Below, one piece after another: positions 1 to 4,495 of a DNA stretch of 34,495 nucleotides. The DNA comes from CALMEH01 sp964548225 (GTDB lineage: Bacteria; Acidobacteriota; Blastocatellia; Pyrinomonadales; Pyrinomonadaceae). Positions within the stretch are counted from its first letter, which is position 1. The number at the start of each line of letters is the position of its first letter. Under the pieces are notes generated by a model that did no database searches, was not told the origin of the DNA, and was given only the letters and a program-made list of their open reading frames with translations. The position numbers were made by a program, and so were the translations under genes. The stretch is from NCBI GenBank assembly GCA_964548225.1, contig CAZJQP010000054.1:1-34495 (forward strand). Reading direction: 5' to 3'.

Positions 1-27
1 TTACTTTTACCTTTTTACTTTATTTTT

Positions 28-102
28 TGGTGGCTGAAATTGGTATCGCTCCAATCTCTCAAGTTTTTCAAACTTGCGCTAATCTGTCTCAGCTATTCAG
101 CC
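28..102 (-). tRNA. tRNA-Phe(GAA), unusual elbow
   Basis: The acceptor stem GGCTGAA/TTCAGCC is perfect, with A73 and an encoded CCA. The anticodon loop TTGAAAA gives GAA. The T-loop reads AGCGATA instead of the TTCRANY consensus, and the D-loop lacks the usual GG pair, so both partners of the elbow contact are missing together. The stems are intact. It may be functional but structurally divergent. Confidence 0.85.
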
Positions 103-113
103 TTAAAAGAAAT

Positions 114-189
114 TGGCGAGGACGACGGGACTCGAACCCGCGATAACTTGATAGACAATCAAGCGCATTTGCCGCTATGCTACGTCCCC
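114..189 (-). tRNA. tRNA-Asp(GTC)
   Basis: Acceptor GGGGACG/CGTCCTC (one G-U), G73, encoded CCA, anticodon loop TTGTCTA, and a canonical T-arm CGGG-TTCGAGT-CCCG. The D-loop carries GG. Well formed. Confidence 0.95.
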
Positions 190-197
190 GAAAGGTT

Positions 198-275
198 TGG
201 GTGGATTGACGAGATTTGAACTCGCATTAGCCGCAGTCACAGTGCGGTGCTTTATCCGTTTAAGCTACAATCCAC
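198..275 (-). tRNA. tRNA-His(GTG)
   Basis: The loop CTGTGAC gives anticodon GTG. The acceptor has the extra G-1 paired with C73, the histidine identity element, followed by encoded CCA. D-loop GG and T-loop TTCAAAT are present. Retention of the identity pair argues that array members are functional. Confidence 0.95.
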
Positions 276-286
276 AGAAAATATTT

Positions 287-355
287 GGGCGACAAGAATT
301 GGAATGATACGGTTTTTCAATTAGCAGTTGAATGTAATCATTCTGGCATTCGCCC
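287..355 (-). tRNA. tRNA-like element with GCT anticodon loop, armless or rod-shaped
   Basis: Closing stem GGGCGA/TCGCCC and an anticodon-like hairpin TTCAA-CTGCTAA-TTGAA (GCT, Ser) are clear, but there is no long variable arm, no proper D or T stem and no encoded CCA. Instead GAATGAT (D-side) is complementary over 7 bases to ATCATTC (T-side), giving a rod of three stacked helices. The start GGGCGAATGCC and the end TTGTCGCCC match the element at 467-598. Either a decayed tRNA-Ser or a distinct RNA. Confidence 0.5.
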
Positions 356-364
356 TTTGAAATT

Positions 365-450
365 TGGCGGAAACGGCAAGACTTGAACTTGCACGAGTTT
401 TCACTCGACTGTTTAGCGGACAGTTATGGCTACCGTTTCATCACGTTTCC
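365..450 (-). tRNA. tRNA-Ser(GCT) with C33
   Basis: Acceptor GGAAACG/CGTTTCC, G73, encoded CCA, a class II variable arm CGAGT-GAAA-ACTCG and T-arm GCAAG-TTCAAGT-CTTGC. The anticodon stem is ACTGT/ACAGT with loop CCGCTAA, so the anticodon is GCT but position 33 is C, not the near-universal U. Confidence 0.9.
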
Positions 451-466
451 GTTTTGTAAAAAGATT

Positions 467-598
467 GGGCGACAAATTTTGAAACGACGAGTTTTACTGA
501 GCTAAATTTGCTTTCGCAAATTGTCGGAATTGAACCGACGACCTTTTGAGTTTTACTTCAAACGCTCTTTCCGATGTAGTCGTTTTCGGCATTCGCCC
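467..598 (-). tRNA. chimeric or rearranged tRNA-like element
   Basis: It opens with GGGCGAATGCC and closes with TTGTCGCCC like the element at 287-355, but is about 130 nt long. The direct repeat AGTAAAACTC occurs twice; removing one copy plus the insert leaves about 73 nt, normal tRNA size. The insert holds a good T-arm (GTCGG-TTCAATT-CCGAC) and then AATTTGC-GAAA-GCAAATT followed by TAGCTCAG, resembling a tRNA 3' end joined through a tetraloop to a tRNA 5' end. A second helix AAACGAC/GTCGTTT encloses it. No convincing anticodon, no CCA. Confidence 0.4.
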
Positions 599-604
599 GA
601 AAAT

Positions 605-682
605 TGGAGCGAGCAGACGGATTTGAACCGACGCGTAACAGTTTTGCAGACTGTAGCCTTAACCGAACTTGGCGATACTCGC
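605..682 (-). tRNA. tRNA-Cys(GCA)
   Basis: Acceptor GCGAGTA/TGCTCGC, U73 (the cysteine discriminator), encoded CCA, anticodon arm ACAGT-CTGCAAA-ACTGT, T-loop TTCAAAT, D-loop with GG. Well formed. Confidence 0.93.
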
Positions 683-687
683 TGGAA

Positions 688-766
688 AATTACGAATTTC
701 AAATTACAAATTACGAATTATCTGATACAACTTTCATTCGTAATTCGTAATTTGAAATTCGTAATT
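688..766. repeat. 20-bp perfect inverted repeat in tRNA spacer
   Basis: AATTACGAATTTCAAATTAC at 688-707 is the exact reverse complement of 747-766, with an AT-rich loop that itself repeats the ATTCGTAATT motif. It fills the gap between tRNA-Cys and tRNA-Glu and would fold into a long hairpin in the transcript. Possible processing or stability element, or a non-autonomous palindromic repeat. Confidence 0.8.
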
Positions 767-770
767 GATT

Positions 771-847
771 TGGTAAGGACGGCGGGACTCGAACCCGCTA
801 CGGTTAGCTTGAAAGACTAACTGCGCGACCGCTTTGCATTCGTCCTC
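771..847 (-). tRNA. tRNA-Glu(TTC)
   Basis: Acceptor GAGGACG/CGTCCTT (first pair G-U), A73, encoded CCA. The anticodon stem TTAGT/GCTAA encloses loop CTTTCAA, giving TTC. T-arm GCGGG-TTCGAGT-CCCGC is canonical. Confidence 0.9.
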
Positions 848-855
848 GTGAAATT

Positions 856-931
856 TGCGCGTGAAGAGATTCGAACTCTTACATAAATTGGGTTTAAGCC
901 AATTACCTCTGCCGATTGGGATTACACGCGC
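856..931 (-). tRNA. tRNA with Leu(TAA) anticodon on a class I scaffold
   Basis: Acceptor GCGCGTG/CACGCGC, A73, T-arm AAGAG-TTCGAAT-CTCTT and anticodon arm ATTGG-CTTAAAC-CCAAT are intact. The variable region is only about 6 nt, whereas bacterial tRNA-Leu normally has a long arm, and CCA is not encoded. The amino acid charged is therefore uncertain. Confidence 0.85.
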
Positions 932-942
932 TTGAGAAAATT

Positions 943-1017
943 TACTCGCGGCAGGATTCGAACCTGCAAAAACTAAGGTTTGAGCTTAGCGCGTTTGCCA
1001 AATTACACCACGCGAGC
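943..1017 (-). tRNA. tRNA with Leu(CAA) anticodon on a class I scaffold
   Basis: Acceptor GCTCGCG/CGCGAGT (terminal G-U), A73, T-arm GCAGG-TTCGAAT-CCTGC, anticodon arm CTAAG-CTCAAAC-CTTAG. The variable region is a 5-nt run of T and CCA is not encoded, as in the TAA and TAG members of the array. Confidence 0.85.
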
Positions 1018-1027
1018 TTAATTGATT

Positions 1028-1103
1028 TGGTGGATCGGAAGGGATTCAAACCCTTACGAGAAGTTTGCAGGACTTCTATGCTGTCAAATTACATCACCAA
1101 CCC
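1028..1103 (-). tRNA. tRNA-Ala(TGC) with C33
   Basis: Acceptor GGGTTGG/CCGATCC contains G3-U70, the alanine identity pair, with A73 and encoded CCA. Anticodon stem GAAGT/ACTTC and loop CCTGCAA give TGC with C at position 33. The T-loop TTTGAAT is a mild variant. Confidence 0.88.
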
Positions 1104-1115
1104 GAAAAGAATAAA

Positions 1116-1188
1116 TACCGACGGCGAGATTCGAACTCGCAATAACTCGTTTCTAAGACGAGTGCCTTTGCCGTTTGGCTACATCGGC
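1116..1188 (-). tRNA. tRNA with Leu(TAG) anticodon on a class I scaffold
   Basis: Acceptor GCCGATG/CGTCGGT, A73, T-arm GCGAG-TTCGAAT-CTCGC, anticodon arm CTCGT-CTTAGAA-ACGAG. The variable loop is 5 nt and no CCA is encoded. Anticodon TAG reads CUA. Third member of the short-loop leucine-anticodon group. Confidence 0.85.
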
Positions 1189-1201
1189 GTGAAAAAAAAA
1201 T

Positions 1202-1279
1202 TGGTCTGGGTAGCTGGATTTGAACCAGCGAACACTTGTTTCCAAAACAAGCCCGTATAGCCATCTGCGGAACACCCAG
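1202..1279 (-). tRNA. tRNA-Pro(TGG)
   Basis: Acceptor CTGGGTG/TACCCAG with C1-G72 and A73 (proline identity), encoded CCA, anticodon arm CTTGT-TTTGGAA-ACAAG, T-arm GCTGG-TTCAAAT-CCAGC. Confidence 0.93.
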
Positions 1280-1290
1280 AAATTAAAAAT

Positions 1291-1364
1291 TGGCTTCGGG
1301 TAAAGGATTCGAACCTATTTTTCATCGTTCAAAGCGATGCGTCCTGCCGTTAGACGAACCCGAA
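1291..1364 (-). tRNA. tRNA-Gln(TTG)
   Basis: Acceptor TTCGGGT/ACCCGAA with U1-A72 and G73 as expected for glutamine, encoded CCA, anticodon arm CATCG-CTTTGAA-CGATG. The T-stem ATAGG/CCTTT carries a mismatch. Confidence 0.9.
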
Positions 1365-1371
1365 ATAAAAT

Positions 1372-1449
1372 TGGCGACTTCGGCAGGATTTGAACCTGCA
1401 ACTTCAGGTTTAGAAGACCTGTGTTCTAAATCCGTTGAACTACGAAGCC
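1372..1449 (-). tRNA. tRNA-Arg(TCT)
   Basis: Acceptor GGCTTCG/CGAAGTC (one G-U), G73, encoded CCA, anticodon arm CAGGT-CTTCTAA-ACCTG, T-arm GCAGG-TTCAAAT-CCTGC. An A follows the D-loop GG, the arginine A20 determinant. Confidence 0.93.
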
Positions 1450-1458
1450 GTAAAATTT

Positions 1459-1536
1459 TGGAGAGGGCGAGAGGACTCGAACCTCCAACCTATTCATTCG
1501 TAATGAATTGCGCTAATTCCGTTGCGCCACGCCCCC
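1459..1536 (-). tRNA. tRNA-Arg(ACG)
   Basis: Acceptor GGGGGCG/CGCCCTC, encoded CCA, anticodon arm ATTCA-TTACGAA-TGAAT, T-arm GGAGG-TTCGAGT-CCTCT. A34 would need deamination to inosine to read CGU, CGC and CGA. U73 is unusual for arginine. Confidence 0.9.
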
Positions 1537-1545
1537 GAAAATATT

Positions 1546-1631
1546 TGGCGGAAGACAGAGGACTCGAACCTCTATATGCTTTCACACGGCAGTTTTCAGG
1601 ACTGCTGCCATACCGATTTGGCTTGCCTTCC
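1546..1631 (-). tRNA. tRNA-Ser(TGA) with C33
   Basis: Acceptor GGAAGGC/GTCTTCC, G73, encoded CCA, a long class II variable region and T-arm AGAGG-TTCGAGT-CCTCT. Anticodon arm GCAGT-CCTGAAA-ACTGC gives TGA with C33, the same substitution as in tRNA-Ser(GCT) and tRNA-Ala(TGC). Confidence 0.9.
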
Positions 1632-1717
1632 GCGATGAAAAAAAGTGAGGGAAGTGAGGTGTGAGATTTGAAGAAATCACGTTTTTCTTCCGACAACAGC
1701 AACAGCAGGAGAAAATT

Positions 1718-1792
1718 TGGCAGGCGCGTTCAGATTTGAACTGAAAACTTCGATTTTGGAGACCGAGATTTTGCCGGTTAAACTACGCACCT
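1718..1792 (-). tRNA. tRNA-Trp(CCA)
   Basis: Acceptor AGGTGCG/CGCGCCT with A1-U72 and G73 (tryptophan identity), encoded CCA, anticodon arm TCGGT-CTCCAAA-ATCGA, T-arm TTCAG-TTCAAAT-CTGAA. Confidence 0.93.
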
Positions 1793-1802
1793 TCAAAATT
1801 CA

Positions 1803-1866
1803 AGATTTAAGATTCAAAATTTAAGATTTGTTTAATTTTGAATCTTGAATCTTAAATCTTAAATCT
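1803..1866. repeat. AT-rich inverted repeat in tRNA spacer
   Basis: AAGATTTAAGATTCAAAATT at 1803-1822 pairs with the AATTTTGAATCTT and CTTAAATCTT segments downstream, apart from a small insertion. Like the repeat at 688-766 it lies between two array tRNAs, but its sequence is unrelated. Confidence 0.7.
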
Positions 1867-1870
1867 AACT

Positions 1871-1946
1871 TGGAGTGAGCGACGGGAATCGAACCCGCAA
1901 CATTCGGTTTGGAAGACCGACACTCAGCCGTTTGAGTTTCGCTCAC
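1871..1946 (-). tRNA. tRNA-Gly(TCC)
   Basis: Acceptor GTGAGCG/CGCTCAC, U73 (glycine discriminator), encoded CCA, anticodon arm TCGGT-CTTCCAA-ACCGA, T-arm GCGGG-TTCGATT-CCCGT. Confidence 0.93.
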
Positions 1947-1953
1947 AAAAAAT

Positions 1954-2038
1954 TGGTGCATCGGGAAAGATTCGAACTTTCATAGCGAAATCGCAACAGT
2001 TTTACAGACTGCCTTACCTTACCAACGGCGACCGATGC
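1954..2038 (-). tRNA. tRNA-Tyr(GTA), first gene of the array
   Basis: Acceptor GCATCGG/CCGATGC, A73, encoded CCA, anticodon arm GCAGT-CTGTAAA-ACTGT with normal U33, a class II variable arm around GCGA-TT-TCGC, T-arm GAAAG-TTCGAAT-CTTTC. It is the promoter-proximal member. Confidence 0.94.
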
Positions 2039-2072
2039 TCGGAAAAATAAAAATTTTGTGTAAAATGAAAAA

Positions 2073-2186
2073 GGCAGAGATTTAGACAGACTTCGGGCGC
2101 AAAAATGCCCGAACAAGTCGCATAAGATTTTCTTTCGGAACTCGCCAAAGTTTATGTCGAATGAAAATCTTTCCAAACTCTCTGCC
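2073..2186 (-). ncRNA. candidate structured RNA, three-way fold
   Basis: GGCAGAGA and TCTCTGCC close a 114-nt domain. Inside, on the minus strand, are an extended hairpin with AAGATTTTC/GAAAATCTT and a second hairpin TTCGGGC/GCCCGAA. T-runs follow the closing stem in both directions, so the sequence alone does not give the strand; minus is chosen because it lies between the leader and the first tRNA. It could be a leader domain, a terminator or a separate small RNA. I do not recognise a known family. Confidence 0.5.
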
Positions 2187-2199
2187 TTTTTTCGATTTT

Positions 2200-2257
2200 G
2201 TTCGGACAATTATGCAATTCGCCGCATCTTCGCGCACGAATTGCAAAATCTCCGAAC
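2200..2257 (-). ncRNA. long two-step hairpin
   Basis: GTTCGGA/TCCGAAC forms the outer stem and GCAATTCG/CGAATTGC the inner stem, with a GC-rich loop. It is part of the run of structures between the attenuator-like terminator and the tRNA array. Confidence 0.55.
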
Positions 2258-2277
2258 TTTTTCGGTTATTCAGTTGT

Positions 2278-2340
2278 CAAAAAACAAAAAGGAGCGGTAA
2301 CTCAAACAGTTCTTTCGAGAACTTTTGCGTTACCGCTCCT
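2278..2340 (-). terminator. intrinsic terminator (regions 3:4) before the tRNA array
   Basis: On the minus strand a 12-bp stem AGGAGCGGTAAC/GTTACCGCTCCT, with an inner AGTTCT/AGAACT helix, is followed directly by TTTTTGTTTTTT. It sits between the leader ORF and the first tRNA, so read-through is needed for array expression from the leader promoter. Its left arm can also pair with region 2 of the upstream hairpin. Confidence 0.75.
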
Positions 2341-2387
2341 AAAACTTTTATGGTTTTTCTTACAAAACCGCTAAATTTTCACGTTTT

Positions 2388-2411
2388 GGGAGCGGAAACG
2401 ATGCCGCTCCC
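2388..2411 (-). promoter_or_regulatory. antiterminator-capable hairpin (regions 1:2)
   Basis: GGGAGCGG and CCGCTCCC form an 8-bp stem beginning 6 nt after the leader stop codon. Its 3' arm is complementary over 7 bases (CCGCTCC/GGAGCGG) to the 5' arm of the terminator at 2278-2340. Pairings 1:2 plus 3:4, or 2:3 alone, are mutually exclusive, as in amino-acid operon attenuators. A ribosome at the stop codon would cover region 1. Confidence 0.65.
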
Positions 2412-2417
2412 GCTAAA

Positions 2418-2582
2418 TCAAATCTTTCTACCGAGTCGGTCTAAGCCGACTGGTTTCGGTTGATAATTCGTATTTTCAAAATTCGCACACAAATCGGCTG
2501 ATAGACTTCGGCTATACCGCATCTCACGTCCGGCGGTCGAGTCTATCGTTTGCTGAATTGTCTGTGTCCAAATATGAACCAC
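2418..2582 (-). CDS. 54-residue leader peptide upstream of tRNA array
   Basis: A GTG start is preceded at 8 nt by AAGGAG, the best Shine-Dalgarno of this region, and by a promoter-like element, and the stop lies just before an attenuator-like hairpin pair. By hand count the 54 residues include all 20 amino acids and use 42 different sense codons, among them ATA, CTA, AGA, CGG and TTA. I recognise no domain, signal or membrane segment. Inference: translation of this ORF, rather than its product, may matter, with stalling at any starved codon reporting tRNA supply. It could instead be an ordinary small protein. Confidence 0.6.
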   Translation of the reverse strand: MVHIWTQTIQQTIDSTAGREMRYSRSLSADLCANFENTNYQPKPVGLDRLGRKI

Positions 2583-2608
2583 GAAATTATCTCCTTAAAA
2601 ATTTTATC

Positions 2609-2626
2609 GTCCGAACTTTATCGGAC
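2609..2626 (-). promoter_or_regulatory. 5'UTR hairpin of the leader
   Basis: GTCCGA/TCGGAC with a 6-nt loop, between the predicted transcription start and the Shine-Dalgarno of the 54-codon ORF. Likely an mRNA-stabilising or regulatory 5' stem. Confidence 0.55.
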
Positions 2627-2634
2627 AGTTGAAA

Positions 2635-2664
2635 GTTGTAGCACGAAAAAAAATCGCTTGTCAA
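2635..2664 (-). promoter_or_regulatory. sigma70-like promoter of the leader/tRNA array
   Basis: A perfect TTGACA (-35) at 2664-2659, an 18-bp spacer, then TACAAC (-10, 4 of 6 matches). The predicted start falls about 45 nt before the GTG of the leader ORF. Confidence 0.55.
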
Positions 2665-2702
2665 GCCTTTTTTGAAATTTTTTTTGAAAAAGTGAAATTT
2701 TC

Positions 2703-3674
2703 TTAAAAATGTCGAAAGCCTTTCGGTTCTAAAATCGTTGATTTTTTATCGTTGATAAGTTCAATTATTTCTGCATTTGCAGTTATTTCCCCGATGTGGA
2801 AAAACCGATGATTTTTGAACGCTTTTTCAAGCTGAATTTTTTTTTTCGGATTGACCGTAAAAAGTAGTTCAAAATCCTCGCCGCCACTCAAAGCAAAGTT
2901 CAATTTCTCATCAAATAATTTTGTCAGACCGCGAATATCTTTATCAATCGGAATTTTTTCGGCAAATATTTTTGCACCGACTTTGCTTGCGCGGCAAATA
3001 TGAGCCAAATCGGAAGAAATTCCATCGCTCAAATCAATCATCGAATCGGCAATTTGTGCTTCGCCTATTCTTTCTCCGTCAGTAACTTGTGGAAACGGTT
3101 GCAGTTGTTTGAGCAGAAGTCCTCTTCGCCAAATTTTTTCCGACCAATCGTATCTAAAACCATCTTCCAAAAGTTTCAAACCTGCCGCCGCGCCGCCCAA
3201 ACTTCCCGTAACATAAATTAAATCTTTCGGCTTCGCGCCCGAACGCAAAATCGCTTTGCCTTTTTTCACTTCGCCCGCCGCGATTGAATCAATGACGATT
3301 TTATCCGGCGTTTTTGAAACGTCGCCGCCGACTAATTCAACATCGAATTTTCGCGCTAAACGCATATAACCGTCATAAAATTTTTCGACAAAATCAGTCT
3401 TCCAAATTTTTTCTGGAACGCCGATGGAAACCATTGACCAGACAGGCTTTGCGCCCATCGCGGCAACGTCCGAAAGCGAAACGGCGAGTGATTTATGACC
3501 AAGAAATTCGGGCTTTGTCCATTCAAGCCGAAAATCAATATCTTCGACCAGCAAATCCGTCGTGATGACCAAATCCGTGCGCGAATCTTTCGGCAAAACG
3601 GCGCAATCGTCGCCGATTTTCGAGAGCGAATATTTGTTTTTTAATTCCGAGATAAACTCAAATTCGGATTTCAT
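2703..3674 (-). CDS. thiL: thiamine-monophosphate kinase
   Basis: ThiL phosphorylates thiamine monophosphate with ATP to give the cofactor thiamine diphosphate, in the cytoplasm. The 323 residues match the family's usual length. Visible motifs in order: GDDCA (about 21-25), the TTDLLVEDIDF metal/nucleotide segment (39-49), HKSLAVSLSDVAAMGAKP (60-77), GGDVS (about 116), DLSDGISSDL (about 216) and SGGEDFELLF near the C-terminus, as expected for the PurM-like fold. The ATG is at 3674; no clear Shine-Dalgarno precedes it. The gene stands alone, divergent from the MerR gene, and its 3' end is about 40 bp from the tRNA-array leader promoter. Confidence 0.95.
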   Translation of the reverse strand: MKSEFEFISELKNKYSLSKIGDDCAVLPKDSRTDLVITTDLLVEDIDFRLEWTKPEFLGHKSLAVSLSDVAAMGAKPVWSMVSIGVPEKIWKTDFVEKFYDGYMRLARKFDVELVGGDVSKTPDKIVIDSIAAGEVKKGKAILRSGAKPKDLIYVTGSLGGAAAGLKLLEDGFRYDWSEKIWRRGLLLKQLQPFPQVTDGERIGEAQIADSMIDLSDGISSDLAHICRASKVGAKIFAEKIPIDKDIRGLTKLFDEKLNFALSGGEDFELLFTVNPKKKIQLEKAFKNHRFFHIGEITANAEIIELINDKKSTILEPKGFRHF

Positions 3675-3760
3675 AAAAAAAATGTTGACATAAACCGCTT
3701 AAATTCATACAATAACGGCGGCGGAATTTATACAAAACTTTAACATATTCGAGGTAGAAA

Positions 3761-4288
3761 ATGGGATACGCGGCAGTTGCCATACCGGAAAAAATATTCT
3801 TTAAAATCGGCGAAGTTTGCGACATAGTTGACGTGCAAGCGCACGTTTTGCGCTATTGGGAAACCGAGTTTCCACAGCTTTCACCGCAAAAAAATCGTTC
3901 AGGACAAAGGAGTTATCGTCGGCGGGATGTTGAAATTGCGCTTCGCATCAAAGAACTTCTTTACGAAGACGAATACACAATTGCCGGAGCGCGGAAAAAA
4001 TTGCAACAAGATTTGCGCGAAACCAGCCGCCTGAAAATCGTTCCGCCGCAACCTGCGAAAGAAGAAAATTTTATCCGCGAAATTCCCACCCCCGTTATCG
4101 AAGAAGATGAAGAAGATTTTGAGCAGGAATTAGGCGAAATTGAAGATTTTCCGCAAAATGAGCCGCTTGATCTCGATGATGAACGCCGCGAAGCCATTCA
4201 TAAACTAGCTTCTGAATTGCTCGAACTCCGCGAAATGCTAAAAACTAAATCTGCCGAAGACCGACAAAACTTTAAGAGGAAATTTTGA
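3761..4288 (+). CDS. MerR-family transcriptional regulator
   Basis: A 175-residue protein with an N-terminal MerR winged helix-turn-helix (residues 12-80): FKIGEVCDIVDVQAHVLRYW, followed by SGQRSYRRRDVEIALRIKELL and the ARKKL segment. The C-terminal half is acidic and low in complexity, then ends in a short helix; no metal-binding cysteines are seen, so the ligand is unknown. AGGT lies just upstream of the ATG. A tRNA-Pro gene follows about 90 bp downstream, an arrangement also known from ihfA-merR-tRNA-Pro loci of proteobacteria, which suggests an old conserved neighbourhood. Its targets cannot be read from the sequence. Confidence 0.85.
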   Translation: MGYAAVAIPEKIFFKIGEVCDIVDVQAHVLRYWETEFPQLSPQKNRSGQRSYRRRDVEIALRIKELLYEDEYTIAGARKKLQQDLRETSRLKIVPPQPAKEENFIREIPTPVIEEDEEDFEQELGEIEDFPQNEPLDLDDERREAIHKLASELLELREMLKTKSAEDRQNFKRKF

Positions 4289-4332
4289 GCGGTTTAGAAA
4301 CAGAAAATGTAAATTGAATGAAAAATAACTAT

Positions 4333-4361
4333 TTGACAAAACTTTATGGGTTTCTTAATCT
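4333..4361 (+). promoter_or_regulatory. sigma70 promoter of tRNA-Pro
   Basis: TTGACA at 4333-4338, 17-bp spacer, TAATCT at 4356-4361; the tRNA begins 16 bp after the -10 box. Confidence 0.75.
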
Positions 4362-4375
4362 TTAACTTCGACTTG

Positions 4376-4450
<75 letters not shown>

Positions 4451-4459
4451 TTAAAAAAA

Positions 4460-4495
4460 GGGCGGTCAATTATTTTAATTGACCGCCCTTTTTTT
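4460..4495. terminator. bidirectional intrinsic terminator
   Basis: A 13-bp perfect stem GGGCGGTCAATTA/TAATTGACCGCCC with a 3-nt loop, flanked by seven A on the left and seven T on the right. It ends tRNA-Pro on the plus strand and the membrane protein gene on the minus strand, whose stop codon overlaps it. Confidence 0.92.

Noticed and set aside
856..1188. Allo-tRNAs with 8/4 or 9/3 acceptor branches
   Set aside because: The leucine-anticodon tRNAs have ordinary 7-bp acceptor and 5-bp T stems.
521..1702. Several open reading frames of 70-124 codons across the tRNA array
   Set aside because: They read through tRNA genes on the opposite or same strand; translations contain repeated T-arm artefacts (GFEP, LEPAT-type peptides) and no ribosome-binding sites.
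1943..2463. ORFs of 88 and 100 codons on opposite strands upstream of the array
   Set aside because: They cross tRNA-Tyr and strong RNA hairpins and have no good start signal; the 54-codon minus-strand ORF has a far better context.
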